NCBI GenBank assembly: GCA_022707885.1 | Contig: JAKIZT010000003.1 | Span: forward strand, 62,001-126,000 | Direction of reading: 5' to 3' | Origin: Caldisericales bacterium | Lineage (GTDB): Bacteria > Caldisericota > Caldisericia > JAAYUI01 | DNA: 64,000 nt | Shown here: positions 1-9,063 of the stretch, piece by piece | How positions within the stretch are numbered: the stretch's first letter is position 1 | Layout: each line of letters begins with the position of its first letter | Made by a program: the position numbers and the translations under genes | The notes under the pieces: generated by a model | The model's database searches: none | What the model saw: only the letters and a program-made list of their open reading frames with translations | What the model was told of the DNA's origin: nothing

Positions 1-999
1 TATCTTGATGCGATCAGACAGTTCAACGACACAGCGCAAAAATTCCAGACCGTTTCAATACTTTGCGATTTCTGGATATCCAGGTCATACCACCAGCTCT
101 ACAAAAATTTGCTTTTCTCATCGGAGGATTTCCTGACTTCTGCAATAAAATACGCCGAATACCTCAGGGTAATGGGGGAGAAAGTTCCTGAAGCGCTGGA
201 ATATCTGGCCGAACTGTATGAAGAGGCAAACAGAAAAAATGAATCGCAGGCACTTTTTTCATCAATACAGGGAAGACTCAGGAAAAGAGATTTTGTGGCC
301 CTGGATTCTGAAAATCCTGGAGAGTGCAGGGTGCTTGCAGTGTATGCCCCACAGATAGTGAGAAGTTCTGATCCTGCAAAACCACCGGAAAGGCTTTTCT
401 CAAGAGGGTCTCTTGGAACACTTGAAGTCTCTTACATCCCAGGAGGGGGTGGGTTGCTTGTTACCGGCAACCTTGGCGAATCTTTCCAAAACAGTATTGA
501 GGTGGCCTATGCTTTCTTCAAAAGGCACCTCGAAAGTTATGGCCTCGTGCAGAACCCCGACATGGACATACACGTTGACGTTCCTGGCTGGCTCCCGAAA
601 TATGATGGCCCTTCAGCTGGAGTTGCCCTTGCCTGCTCCATGATCTCTGCATTCACTGGCAAGAAGATACCAAAAAATGTCACCATGACTGGCGAGATAT
701 CAATGCATGGAAAAGTCATGCCAGTTGGTGGAATAAAGGAGAAGGTTGAGGCAACATACGGGAAAGGCATCGACAAGATATTTATTCCGAAAGAAAACAA
801 ATGGGATTATCTCGACATGTTGCTCAAAGACACAACCCATGAGATGGAATCTGTCGAAGCCTCTCAGGAAGAGGTAGGCAAGAACCTCCCGATAGTAATA
901 GCTGTTGACAGGATTGAGCAAATAATTGAGAACCTTGGAATTGGTATTGATGAGTCAATGATACCCAAAGAGAGCACTCAGGAAGAACCTGAGAAATAA
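1..999 (+). CDS. Lon-type protease C-terminal part (5' truncated)
   Basis: The frame is open from base 1, so the gene begins upstream of the window. The last ~220 residues are a Lon-type proteolytic domain (peptidase S16): the catalytic serine lies in DGPSAG (codon 613-615) and the catalytic lysine in GGIKEK (codon 736-738), with the conserved MTGEIS stretch between them. These residues form the Ser-Lys dyad that hydrolyses peptide bonds. The ~100 residues before it are helical and resemble tetratricopeptide-like hairpins rather than an AAA+ module, so this may be a Lon-domain protein with a helical-repeat front end instead of a classical ATP-dependent Lon; the truncation prevents a decision. 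The gene ends just before a strong terminator. The protease domain call is firm; the full architecture is unknown. Confidence 0.85.
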   Translation, partial: YLDAIRQFNDTAQKFQTVSILCDFWISRSYHQLYKNLLFSSEDFLTSAIKYAEYLRVMGEKVPEALEYLAELYEEANRKNESQALFSSIQGRLRKRDFVALDSENPGECRVLAVYAPQIVRSSDPAKPPERLFSRGSLGTLEVSYIPGGGGLLVTGNLGESFQNSIEVAYAFFKRHLESYGLVQNPDMDIHVDVPGWLPKYDGPSAGVALACSMISAFTGKKIPKNVTMTGEISMHGKVMPVGGIKEKVEATYGKGIDKIFIPKENKWDYLDMLLKDTTHEMESVEASQEEVGKNLPIVIAVDRIEQIIENLGIGIDESMIPKESTQEEPEK

Positions 1000-1004
1000 A
1001 AAAA

Positions 1005-1030
1005 GGCCCGGTCTAAACCGGGCCTTTTTG
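1005..1030. terminator. Bidirectional intrinsic terminator
   Basis: An 8-bp GC-rich stem (1005-1012 with 1017-1024) and a 4-nt loop are followed by T5GT6. A-runs on the left side give the reverse strand a U-tract as well, so it can end both the Lon-type gene and the converging gene that stops at 1042. Confidence 0.9.
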
Positions 1031-1041
1031 TTTTTTCGGAA

Positions 1042-2406
1042 CTATCCAAGATTTGCTGCGAAGCTATCAATAATGTGGCGGAGTTGAGAGGCGAGTTTTG
1101 TTGCTTTTGCCGGGTTCTGCCTTACAGTTCTTACGTATCTTTCAATCTCGTCAACCAGCAGCAGGAGGTCTCTTTTTCCAAGATTGGGCTGGATCTGCTG
1201 CATCCTGGATATCTGGCCGTCAAGCCATGGAATGATGTCCTCTCCGACATTACTTTGGGCAACCTTTTTTATGCCGTCAAGCAAAAAAGCCACTTTGCCC
1301 GAGGGGCCTGTTACAACAGTTGCCTGTGGTGAAGATTGGGACGGGGCTGGTGGTTTGACTGGAATGCGGGTGGTTGGTGGGTCCATGATATTTTGTGGCT
1401 GTTGTGGAGGTGGCTGGGTAGCAGCAAAAGAGGGTGCTTTTGGTGGTTCTTCGTGTTGGGGTGGTTTTTTTACCTCGTCGTCAAATTCGCCGTGTGGCCT
1501 GAATGGGTCTATGTCCTCATTGGAGAAATCAAGCCTTGGCCTCCCTGATGGCGTTGGTGGTGGCTCAACTTTTTTTACTGGTGGCTCCACAGGGGCAGGG
1601 GTATGAGTTGCTGCTGGAGCTTGGGGTGGTTTGTACTCGACTTTTGGCGGGGCCTCCTCCACCTTTGGAGCGGCAGAAACCACAGGTTCTGGTTTTGGAG
1701 CCTCCGGTTTCTTTGTCTCCATGGCGGGTGTGGCCTGCTTTGGTGGAGGTGGTGTTTCTATTCTGGGAACTGGTTTTGGTTCGACAACTTTTGAGACAAC
1801 AGTCAAAACCTGCTCCAGGTTTTGTTGAGAACCACTCGAGCTTTTAAAGATTTCGACCGATGTGCCTTTTTTAGAGAGTGTTTCAGAAAGACGTTCGGAG
1901 GCTGACTGGAGCTCCGGGTGGCCATCAACAAAATGCCCCCTCACTGAACCCGAATCCACATAGATGAACTCAGAAAAATCGCCTGACTGTATCCTTACAA
2001 GGCCATTCAGCTTCTTTTCTCCAATGGTCTCCATAAATTTGGGGAAATCAATGAAGTAAGACTCCATTGGCGAGTAGAGCTGGTTGCCTTCAAAATACCA
2101 TTCAACCATTGTGCAGACATCCGCAGAGGTTTGGTATATAGACAGAACGCCTTTTCTCTCCTGAATGGCAAGCGTTGTTTTTGTAAGTGCATCCTGGCCT
2201 CTTGAAATATCTCCTGCTTCAGACGAGAACAGGGAACCGGTGACGCGCCCTTCCCTAAAGAGAATGAGTCCTGTTTTTGAATCGCTGGAAACATTAATAT
2301 ATCCGGAGAAATGGTCACTTCTGAGTTTTTGTGCCATTTCCTCCCAGTTGAGAAAAACCGTTGGCAAATCCTCATAAAGGGGCATTCCACGTGGTAAGTG
2401 ACGCAT
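1042..2406 (-). CDS. PATAN/DUF4388-like protein with proline-rich linker
   Basis: A predicted 454-residue protein. I chose the ATG at 2406 because a perfect AGGAGG lies four bases upstream; a TTG at 2424 would bury that site. Two N-terminal segments (about residues 15-70 and 120-170) look like tandem copies of one module: helix, 'sG.i.v' strand, then 'f..G.v.g...', which resembles the DUF4388/PATAN domain of signalling proteins. About 150 residues of low-complexity Pro/Glu/Lys/Ala linker follow, then a ~90-residue helical C-terminus. There is no signal peptide or membrane segment, so it is probably cytosolic. It lies downstream of the hydrogenase/two-component operon but has its own promoter. 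A role in surface-behaviour signalling is only inferred from the family; the C-terminal domain is not recognised. Confidence 0.55.
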   Translation of the reverse strand: MRHLPRGMPLYEDLPTVFLNWEEMAQKLRSDHFSGYINVSSDSKTGLILFREGRVTGSLFSSEAGDISRGQDALTKTTLAIQERKGVLSIYQTSADVCTMVEWYFEGNQLYSPMESYFIDFPKFMETIGEKKLNGLVRIQSGDFSEFIYVDSGSVRGHFVDGHPELQSASERLSETLSKKGTSVEIFKSSSGSQQNLEQVLTVVSKVVEPKPVPRIETPPPPKQATPAMETKKPEAPKPEPVVSAAPKVEEAPPKVEYKPPQAPAATHTPAPVEPPVKKVEPPPTPSGRPRLDFSNEDIDPFRPHGEFDDEVKKPPQHEEPPKAPSFAATQPPPQQPQNIMDPPTTRIPVKPPAPSQSSPQATVVTGPSGKVAFLLDGIKKVAQSNVGEDIIPWLDGQISRMQQIQPNLGKRDLLLLVDEIERYVRTVRQNPAKATKLASQLRHIIDSFAANLG

Positions 2407-2432
2407 ATTACCTCCTGTTAACAAGTGAGTTT

Positions 2433-2461
2433 ATCCTAAAATAACATTTGTACAATGTCAA
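2433..2461 (-). promoter_or_regulatory. Predicted sigma70 promoter of the PATAN-like gene
   Basis: On the minus strand there is a perfect -35 TTGACA (2461-2456), a 17-nt spacer and TAGGAT (2438-2433). The spacer contains the 8-bp palindrome TTGTACAA, a possible operator. It lies ~27 nt upstream of the start codon. Confidence 0.6.
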
Positions 2462-2495
2462 GCGGTTCGCACCTGATTGAATCGGAATTTTATTA

Positions 2496-4283
2496 TTAAA
2501 TTGTGAGCTGGGGTTCTTTGAGGAGTGTTACAGTAAAAGTTGTCCCGACATCTACCTGTGAAGATATGGATATGCTCCCGCCATGCATTATGACAAATTT
2601 CTTGACTATTGATAAACCAAGACCAGTGCCCTGCACTTGTTCCTGTTTTGCATTCGGAGCCCTGTAAAATTCGGAGAAGAGTTTTGGTATTGACTCGGAT
2701 GGAATCCCGATGCCGTTATCGACAATCTGAATTGTTGCTGTGTCATCATCTTCAAGAAGCCTGATTGTTACCTGACCACCACTGTGGGTGTATTTCACAG
2801 CATTGTCCACAAGATTTTCAAAAATCCTGAAAATTGCTTCTTCGATACCTTTTATGATTACATTGTCCCCGCAAGTAAACATTCTAAGCCTGACCTTTTT
2901 ACTGTCAGCTTTTGGGGCGATTTCTGAAATGATCCTTGAGAGGAGCTCCTTCAGATTTATCGGCTCGAAGCTGTCCTGGGTTTTTGTTGTCTTTTCAAGC
3001 TCAAGAAGCTCCGAGACCAACCTCAGGAGTTGGGTTATCCTGTCATTTGACCTGGAAAGAAGTTGCTTCTGATTCTCTGGCACATCACCGACATATCCGT
3101 CCAGAATTATCTGCAGAACGGACTGGACAGCCGCCATGGGCGCCCTCAGTTCGTGAGTGGCCATCCTTATAAAAGCGTTCCTGGAATTGTCGAGTTTGAC
3201 CATCTTGTCATAAGAGAGTGCATTTGAAATGGCAAGGCTTGCCTGGGCGGCAAGAAGACTCAAAAATTCGACATCTTCATCAGAAAATTCGTGGTAATCT
3301 GAAGTGTAGCACCTTATAATACCAATGGCCTTTTCATTGCTAAACAAAGGGATGCACAGCAGAGATCTGAGATTTTCACGCTCTGCTTCTGATTTGTAAA
3401 GAAATCTCTCGTCTTTTGCCACATCACTCACAAAAACAGGGCATTTGCATTTGATTGCCTCGGAATCAATCTCGTCATCTTTCAGGGCCACAGAGCCCCT
3501 TTGGGCGTATTCGGACGAGATGCCTTCAGCACTGGCGATATTAAGAGTCAGCCCATCTTCTGACAATAACCTTATCACCGTGGCATTTGAAAGGCCTGTT
3601 TCATTGAAGCATTTTGTTATGATCGCAAGCACGTTCGGAAGATCAAGGCCGGAGTTCATTGCTAGTGCTGATTTATACACTTGGCCAAGCCTGTCATTTT
3701 CTTTTTCAAGCGATTTGCGCAAAAAATCTGAAAGATCAAGCTGTTCCCTGAGTTGCCTGGATGCCCAGACGCCGATGGTTGTGCAGAAAAACAGGACTAT
3801 TATGTAGAAAAATGCTTGGCCAATAACATAGGCCAGTGGAGATGAAGTGCCCCATAAAGAAAGAAGCCCGATAAGAAGGGAGCCAAAGCCTGCAATAAGG
3901 TATGCAGGTTTTTTTGGCAGGAAAAAACCTACAAGAATGGAATAGATTGGGAACAAAAATACGGCAGGGCTTGAGATGGAACCGGTCCAGAAACACACAA
4001 AGAAAAGGAAAATCCAGTCACAAACAACCTGAAGTATGAAAAACCTGTTTCCATCCGGGCAAAAGGACCTGAGGTAAATGAGAAAAATATTAAAAAATAC
4101 AATAAGAGCTGAAATTATTAGGAGCGGGAATGGCCACAAACTGGGTAAGAAAACCCATATTGCGGCAGAAGCCATAAAAAGGGCCCCTGCCGCAATCCAG
4201 CGAAGATTTATCAGGGCATCGCTCCCTGATAGGAACTGAGAACATTCCCTTAGGTCAAACCTTTGGAATTGTTCTTTTGGCAC
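2496..4283 (-). CDS. Membrane GAF-domain sensor histidine kinase
   Basis: A predicted 595-residue kinase. The start is taken as GTG at 4283, one base after the stop of the response regulator, implying translational coupling. It has about six hydrophobic segments in the first ~180 residues, then a GAF domain (roughly 220-370), a HisKA dimerisation helix with the phospho-histidine in ATHELRAP, and a HATPase with an N box (NLVDNAVKYT), G1 (DNGIGIP) and G2 (GTGLGLS). It should autophosphorylate and pass phosphate to a receiver, most simply the regulator at 4285-4683. It is the last gene of the hydrogenase operon, which suggests that redox state or hydrogenase activity is sensed. The ligand of the membrane or GAF region cannot be read from sequence. 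Confidence 0.9.
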   Translation of the reverse strand: MPKEQFQRFDLRECSQFLSGSDALINLRWIAAGALFMASAAIWVFLPSLWPFPLLIISALIVFFNIFLIYLRSFCPDGNRFFILQVVCDWIFLFFVCFWTGSISSPAVFLFPIYSILVGFFLPKKPAYLIAGFGSLLIGLLSLWGTSSPLAYVIGQAFFYIIVLFFCTTIGVWASRQLREQLDLSDFLRKSLEKENDRLGQVYKSALAMNSGLDLPNVLAIITKCFNETGLSNATVIRLLSEDGLTLNIASAEGISSEYAQRGSVALKDDEIDSEAIKCKCPVFVSDVAKDERFLYKSEAERENLRSLLCIPLFSNEKAIGIIRCYTSDYHEFSDEDVEFLSLLAAQASLAISNALSYDKMVKLDNSRNAFIRMATHELRAPMAAVQSVLQIILDGYVGDVPENQKQLLSRSNDRITQLLRLVSELLELEKTTKTQDSFEPINLKELLSRIISEIAPKADSKKVRLRMFTCGDNVIIKGIEEAIFRIFENLVDNAVKYTHSGGQVTIRLLEDDDTATIQIVDNGIGIPSESIPKLFSEFYRAPNAKQEQVQGTGLGLSIVKKFVIMHGGSISISSQVDVGTTFTVTLLKEPQLTI

Positions 4284-4284
4284 T

Positions 4285-4683
4285 TTAGCCCAAGTACTGT
4301 GACACCTTTTGAAGCAGTTGCTGTGGCCTGATTGGTTTTTCGATGAAATCGTTGACTGGAAGGAACTCCTGGTCCTTCTTCGGGTCAAATTTCATCTTCT
4401 TCTCCGATGAGACAGATGTGACCATCAGGATTGGAATATTTTTGAATTTCTTGTAGACGGAGGAATCCTCATCTGATCTGATGGCCCAAGCGACATTGAA
4501 GCCTTCAGTGTCGGTGTCCATCATGACATCGAGGATGATAAGGTCAGGGGCAAACTCAAGAAGAGTCTTGAGCCCCTGTGTGCCATTGGGGGCAGAAGAA
4601 ACTTTGTAGCCAACGGCCTCTAAGGCGATCCTCATCGCCTCGACCATATCGGTGTCATCATCAATAATAAGTATCTTCTTCAA
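4285..4683 (-). CDS. Single-domain response regulator
   Basis: A 132-residue stand-alone receiver domain with no output domain. The acidic pocket is D8-D9-D10, the phospho-acceptor is D52 (in ILDVMM), the switch residue is in MVTS and the conserved lysine in IEKP. The start is a TTG whose last bases overlap the TGA of the maturation protease gene (TTGA), with GGAGG about eight bases upstream. Such regulators act by protein-protein contact. Its place between hydrogenase maturation and the kinase suggests the pair forms one pathway tied to the hydrogenase. Confidence 0.9.
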   Translation of the reverse strand: MKKILIIDDDTDMVEAMRIALEAVGYKVSSAPNGTQGLKTLLEFAPDLIILDVMMDTDTEGFNVAWAIRSDEDSSVYKKFKNIPILMVTSVSSEKKMKFDPKKDQEFLPVNDFIEKPIRPQQLLQKVSQYLG

Positions 4684-5147
4684 TTGACTACCTCCTTGGT
4701 GAAGTCGAGAATGGCGGAATAAACGTACTCAAGGATGTTCTCCATCTGGCCTGTGACCTCTTCGGAGAGTGAAGCACCGGGGGCGATTTTTTTGGGTTCG
4801 ATCCCGATAAGCAGCATCGGGGGGAGACTGGAAATTACAGAACCCAGTTTTAGCACCTGCGGGAGACCAAGGTCATGGAGGGAGAACTCAGGGCCGTCAG
4901 GCATCTGGACGTTGTCGAGAGTAAAAGACCTCACAGAACCTGGAACAAGCCCCATCTTGGCGGCATCAATAATAACAACGCGGTCGGACTCCAGAATGTC
5001 AGGAAGGATATCAAAACCTGAAACCCCGCCGTCTTTCAGGACGACGCTTGGGGGAAGGGGCTGGTCCTTGAGAACATTGACAATATGGACACCAACCCCC
5101 TCGTCACCCAGAAGGGTGTTTCCGAGCCCGACCACGAGAGTATTCAC
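4680..5147 (-). CDS. [NiFe] hydrogenase maturation protease (HyaD/HycI family)
   Basis: A 155-residue endopeptidase that removes the C-terminal extension of the hydrogenase large subunit after nickel insertion. Family marks seen: GLGNTLLGDEGVG at the N-terminus with the metal-binding Glu, a central IIDAAKMG segment with the second acidic ligand, and FSLHDLGL with the conserved His. The start is GTG directly after the TAA of hydA (no spacer) and the gene overlaps the next by three bases. Its substrate is almost certainly the large subunit encoded immediately upstream, which carries a cleavable seven-residue tail. Confidence 0.92.
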   Translation of the reverse strand: MNTLVVGLGNTLLGDEGVGVHIVNVLKDQPLPPSVVLKDGGVSGFDILPDILESDRVVIIDAAKMGLVPGSVRSFTLDNVQMPDGPEFSLHDLGLPQVLKLGSVISSLPPMLLIGIEPKKIAPGASLSEEVTGQMENILEYVYSAILDFTKEVVN

Positions 5148-6443
5148 TTACTCAAACCTCACATTAATAAGGTGGGTGGAGCAGGAGATGCATGGGTCGT
5201 ATGCCCTGAGGAGCATCTGCAGAAGAAGGGAAACTTCCTCTTGTGATTTTCCGATGATAGTTGGAACGAGAGTTTTCATGTCTTCATTGATGTTGCGGAC
5301 GTTCTGGGTTGTCGGTATGACACAGTCAGCCCACTGGCAGATTCCGTTGGAATCATACTTGTAGCTGTGGAATAGGATTCCCCTTGGGACTTCAACAGCA
5401 CCGGCGCCTGTTCCTGCTTTTGGCTGGTATTTGTTGTTCTCTTCCTTGATTCCCTTTGTGAGCACCTTGTCGATCAGGTCAATGAGGTCGTATGCAACGT
5501 GCACAGCTTCGACAACCTGGGCCATTGTGATATTGTACGGGTTGTGGTTTGGGGCCTTGAGGTTCAGCTTTTCGGCGATTTTTTTGGCCTCTGGCCTCAA
5601 AAGGTTGTAGTTGTTGTTGAACCTTGCAAGGGCGCCAACCTGGTATGACGGGGCCTTGTGTTTGCAGAGTTTTGCAGTGTGCTTTGGATCAACTTCTTCA
5701 TTGCAGACCTGCTGGTAATTGGACGGCCTGTATGACTGGCCAAGGGAAGAGATGATGTCGCCATCATAGAATGGATACTCTTTGTCCCCGTTGGTTGGCC
5801 CAAGGGAAATGTACTCGGTTTCCCTGTAGAGTTCTGGGACCTTGATGGTTGAGAAAAGGTCTACAGTGGCCTCAATATCTGGCAATGCCTCAATAACACG
5901 CTTCTGGATTGCTTTCAGCGCGGCCGGGTCCGGGAGTTTTGAAAAGCCGTTGATTTTGAGGGTTATGGGGTGAACGTGCCTTCCAACGATTGTCTCGCTG
6001 ATATCATTGCCAAGTTTTTTGAGCTTGAGGGCGCGGACGACGACGTCTTTGTGGGACGAGGCAAGTGGGATTACCGAGCCAACACCAAGGAAATCCGGTG
6101 CGGCAAGAAAGTATGTGTGGAGAAAGTGGGACTGGATGGTTTCACCGTGAAGAACGATCTTGCGGAGATCAACGGTCTGCTCTGATGGTTCGATGGACAT
6201 TGCAGCTTCGCTTGCCCTGAGAGAAGCAAGGGCATGTCCGCAGGCGCAGATACCGCAGATTCTTGTGACGATGTCCTTTATTTCATAGTGGGCCCTTCCA
6301 ACGCAGGCGGCCTCAAAGAACCTTGGGGCTTCGACAACATTGAATTCGGCTTTCTCAACAACACCGTTGTTTGTCTTGCAGACGATGTCGCCATGGCCTT
6401 CGACCCTGGTCACATAATGAACATGGATGTCATGATCAGGCAT
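5148..6443 (-). CDS. hydA: [NiFe] hydrogenase large (alpha) subunit, group 3 type
   Basis: A 431-residue subunit that carries the Ni-Fe active site for H2 oxidation or evolution. The N-terminal metal motif is RICGICACGH (C63, C66) and the C-terminal one is DPCISCSTH (C418, C421, H424). Seven residues follow the histidine, the expected pro-peptide for the protease encoded next. A GGAGG lies before ATG 6443 and the gene overlaps hydD by 8 nt. The beta-gamma-delta-alpha gene order matches the cytosolic NADP-linked 'sulfhydrogenase' type of group 3b. No hyp maturation genes are present in the window. Confidence 0.95.
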   Translation of the reverse strand: MPDHDIHVHYVTRVEGHGDIVCKTNNGVVEKAEFNVVEAPRFFEAACVGRAHYEIKDIVTRICGICACGHALASLRASEAAMSIEPSEQTVDLRKIVLHGETIQSHFLHTYFLAAPDFLGVGSVIPLASSHKDVVVRALKLKKLGNDISETIVGRHVHPITLKINGFSKLPDPAALKAIQKRVIEALPDIEATVDLFSTIKVPELYRETEYISLGPTNGDKEYPFYDGDIISSLGQSYRPSNYQQVCNEEVDPKHTAKLCKHKAPSYQVGALARFNNNYNLLRPEAKKIAEKLNLKAPNHNPYNITMAQVVEAVHVAYDLIDLIDKVLTKGIKEENNKYQPKAGTGAGAVEVPRGILFHSYKYDSNGICQWADCVIPTTQNVRNINEDMKTLVPTIIGKSQEEVSLLLQMLLRAYDPCISCSTHLINVRFE

Positions 6444-7182
6444 GTTTTTCCTCCTTTTGGAAGGAATTGAAAATGGTCATGTATTTGCTGATGTCTTCTA
6501 TTGTAAGGCCGTGTTTTTCAAGCATCTGCTTGCATGACTCGATATTGGCTTCGGAAACGAGGCCCCTGCACCCAATGCAGGGTGAGCCAAAGGTCGGCTC
6601 GATTGCATCGCAGCCGCCCCTTGTAATTGGGCCCATGCATGGAATGCCGACCGTGAGAAGGCACTCGTTTTCCCTGAGCCTGCACTCCTGGCAGACAGGA
6701 TAGTCATGGTCTGGTGGTTTTTTACCAACGAGGAGTGCCTGGACTGTGCGCAGGAAATCCTTGCGGTCAATCGGACAGCCCGGGATGTAGCCATCAACCT
6801 TGATCACCGTGTCAATCGGACGGGCAAAGGTAGATTCAAAGGCGTCTTTCTTGTTGCCATAAACTATCTCTTTTGCCTTGTCAACCGGCATTGCATTCCT
6901 GATGGCGTTGATTCCAGCCATTCCTGAGCAAGCGCCGATTGCGATGACGAGTTTTGCTGCTTCCCTGATTTTTTTGAGCCTTGGCTCGTCCTGTTCCCTG
7001 GTTATGGAACCCTCGACGAATGCGATATCAAAGTTCCAGTCTGCCTCTGTCATTGCCTCGCGAAACTGGACAATGTCGACAAGGGCGAGAAGATCAAGGA
7101 GCTCGTCTTCGCAATTCAGGACCTGGAGCTGGCAGCCTTCGCAGCATGAAAAGTCAAAAAAAGCTATCCTGGGTTTGCTCAT
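6436..7182 (-). CDS. hydD: [NiFe] hydrogenase small (delta) subunit
   Basis: A 248-residue iron-sulfur electron-transfer subunit that pairs with the alpha subunit. The N-terminal SCCEGCQ motif (C13, C14, C17) supplies proximal-cluster ligands; IGACSGMAG and GCP motifs and a cysteine-rich C-terminus (CQECRLRENEC, GIPCMGP, CIGC) supply the rest. It lacks a Tat signal, so the enzyme is cytosolic. The start ATG at 7182 overlaps the stop of hydG (ATGA). Confidence 0.93.
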   Translation of the reverse strand: MSKPRIAFFDFSCCEGCQLQVLNCEDELLDLLALVDIVQFREAMTEADWNFDIAFVEGSITREQDEPRLKKIREAAKLVIAIGACSGMAGINAIRNAMPVDKAKEIVYGNKKDAFESTFARPIDTVIKVDGYIPGCPIDRKDFLRTVQALLVGKKPPDHDYPVCQECRLRENECLLTVGIPCMGPITRGGCDAIEPTFGSPCIGCRGLVSEANIESCKQMLEKHGLTIEDISKYMTIFNSFQKEEKHA

Positions 7183-8006
7183 AGGGCCTCCTCAAGGTGC
7201 TTGATTTGAGTGTATGTGAAGACAGGTCCGTGCTGGCAGCAATAGAGGCCATTGATCTGGCAATGACCACATTTGCCAAGGCCGCACTTCATTCTTCTTT
7301 CAAGAGATGCAAGGATGTGGCTGTCCGGGATGCCAAGGACGCCGCATTCAAGGATGACGTACTTGTACATTACCGGCGGGCCGCAAACGAGCGCGTAGGT
7401 ATTGTCAGGATTGATTTTGCCGACTTTCTTGAAGAGTGTTGTGATGACGCCCCCGTTGCCTTTCCATTCCGGAGTAGGCCTGTCAACTGTTTCAAGATAG
7501 ACGACATTCGGGTTTTTGCGCCAGCCTTCAAGTTCATCCTTGAAGAGCATGTCTGACGGTGTTTTTGCGCCGTGGATTATTGTAAACTGGCCAAAATCGG
7601 AGCGATTGTGGAAAATGTAATTGATAACAGAGCGGAGCGGGGCAAGACCAATTCCACCAGCAACTATTATAATGTCGTGACCCTTGAGCTGGTCCACCGG
7701 GAAACCATAGCCAAACGGTCCCCTGATCCCGAGCTTGTCACCAGGTTTCATGGTGTGAACGACGCCGGTGACGTCTCCAACCTTGCGGATGGTTAGATGG
7801 AAATTGTTTCCATCGGTTGGGGAAGAACAAATGGATATTGGGGCTTCGCCAACACCAAAAACCGTCATTTCTACAAACTGTCCCGGGCCATGGCCAAGGC
7901 GCTTTCCATCCGGGAGCTCGACCTCAAACATTTTCTCGGTTGGCGTGAGCTCTTTCACGGACTTGATTGTTGCAATCATTGGTTCATAAAGGTTCAGGCT
8001 TTGCAT
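7179..8006 (-). CDS. hydG: Hydrogenase FAD/NAD(P)-binding gamma subunit
   Basis: A 275-residue member of the ferredoxin-NADP reductase superfamily: an N-terminal FAD-binding beta-barrel, a nucleotide-binding fold with IVAGGIGLAPL near the middle, and a C-terminal [2Fe-2S] site (C241, C246, C249, C256/C257). It moves electrons between the iron-sulfur chain and NAD(P)H. GGGAGG lies upstream of the ATG and the gene overlaps hydB by 13 nt. The same fold occurs in dihydroorotate dehydrogenase PyrK and sulfide dehydrogenase subunits, but the operon fixes the assignment. This HydG is not the radical-SAM maturase of [FeFe] hydrogenases. Confidence 0.92.
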   Translation of the reverse strand: MQSLNLYEPMIATIKSVKELTPTEKMFEVELPDGKRLGHGPGQFVEMTVFGVGEAPISICSSPTDGNNFHLTIRKVGDVTGVVHTMKPGDKLGIRGPFGYGFPVDQLKGHDIIIVAGGIGLAPLRSVINYIFHNRSDFGQFTIIHGAKTPSDMLFKDELEGWRKNPNVVYLETVDRPTPEWKGNGGVITTLFKKVGKINPDNTYALVCGPPVMYKYVILECGVLGIPDSHILASLERRMKCGLGKCGHCQINGLYCCQHGPVFTYTQIKHLEEAL

Positions 8007-9031
8007 TCGGCCTCCCTTTTGAATATCCTGTTGGAAATTTCAACGAGGTTGATTTCTACCGGGCAGTGAACCCAGCACCTTCCGCAACCGGTGCAGAAGG
8101 TCATTGAATGTGAGTCAACATGATATTTAAATTTCCTGTGGTAGCGGTGGCGGACTCTTGCGCCCGGCTCTTCCCTGAAGTTCTCTCCGGAGCCGACGTA
8201 GGCGAAACCTGCAAGCTGGCAACCGTCCCATTTCCTTACCCTGTCACCTTTTTTCATTGAAAGGGCGAGTTCATCAGTGACATCGAAGCAGTAGCATGTC
8301 GGGCAGACAAGGACGCACTGTCCGCAGGAAAGGCATTTTTTGCCCATGTCTTCCCAGACTGGCGCTTCCCACTGGCCTTCGAGCTCAAGCGGAAGGAGCT
8401 GGGCAGGGCCAGTGAACTTTGCCGTAAAGAGTTTCTTTTTTGCTTCAAGAAGCTCGTCCTGTTTTTTAAGGTGGGTGCTGGAGGCTGGTTTGGTCTCAAT
8501 CTTTGAGATTACTTCCTTGCCTTTTTCAGTGAGAACATCCACAAGCACCTGGTCTCCTAGGTCTGTAAGGAAGATATCAAAACCATCGGTACACCTCAGG
8601 TCCATGACAGAGCTACAGTAGCAATACTGATCAGGAACGCAGTCAATACCGATTATTACGGTGTGTCCCCTTCTCTTGTTGTAGTTGTCATCCGGGTTTC
8701 CACCATTCATGATCATGTCCAGGAGTTTGATTGCCCTGATGTCGCATGGGTGGACACCAACAATTACCTGGTCTTCAAATTCGACAACCGATTCGGCTTT
8801 TGGATTTGGAGGCATATCGAATTTCATTATGCACTCTTGCTGGGGCATCAGGTACTTTTTTGGGGGGAGGATTGATCTGGTGTAGCTAAATTTTGCCTCG
8901 CCTGCATCCTTGAGCCTGTCGAATACAACGCTCTTTCCCTTGGCAACAGGGCCATAAACGGCGGGATAGAGCTTAATCAGCTCAGCGATGAAGGATTTTA
9001 CATCCTTCTTCTCCATCACACGTTGTTCCAT
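7994..9031 (-). CDS. hydB: Hydrogenase beta subunit with two [4Fe-4S] clusters
   Basis: A 345-residue electron-transfer subunit and the first gene of the hydrogenase operon. Its C-terminal half carries two ferredoxin-like cluster motifs, CLSCGQCVLVCP and CTGCGRCWVHCP. The N-terminal ~220 residues match the domain typical of HydB of sulfhydrogenases and anaerobic sulfite reductase subunit A. The ATG at 9031 follows a GAAAGGA-like ribosome site. The promoter upstream is clear. Confidence 0.92.
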   Translation of the reverse strand: MEQRVMEKKDVKSFIAELIKLYPAVYGPVAKGKSVVFDRLKDAGEAKFSYTRSILPPKKYLMPQQECIMKFDMPPNPKAESVVEFEDQVIVGVHPCDIRAIKLLDMIMNGGNPDDNYNKRRGHTVIIGIDCVPDQYCYCSSVMDLRCTDGFDIFLTDLGDQVLVDVLTEKGKEVISKIETKPASSTHLKKQDELLEAKKKLFTAKFTGPAQLLPLELEGQWEAPVWEDMGKKCLSCGQCVLVCPTCYCFDVTDELALSMKKGDRVRKWDGCQLAGFAYVGSGENFREEPGARVRHRYHRKFKYHVDSHSMTFCTGCGRCWVHCPVEINLVEISNRIFKREAECKA

Positions 9032-9063
9032 AGGGTTTTCCTTTCATGGAATTTGGCTGTGAT

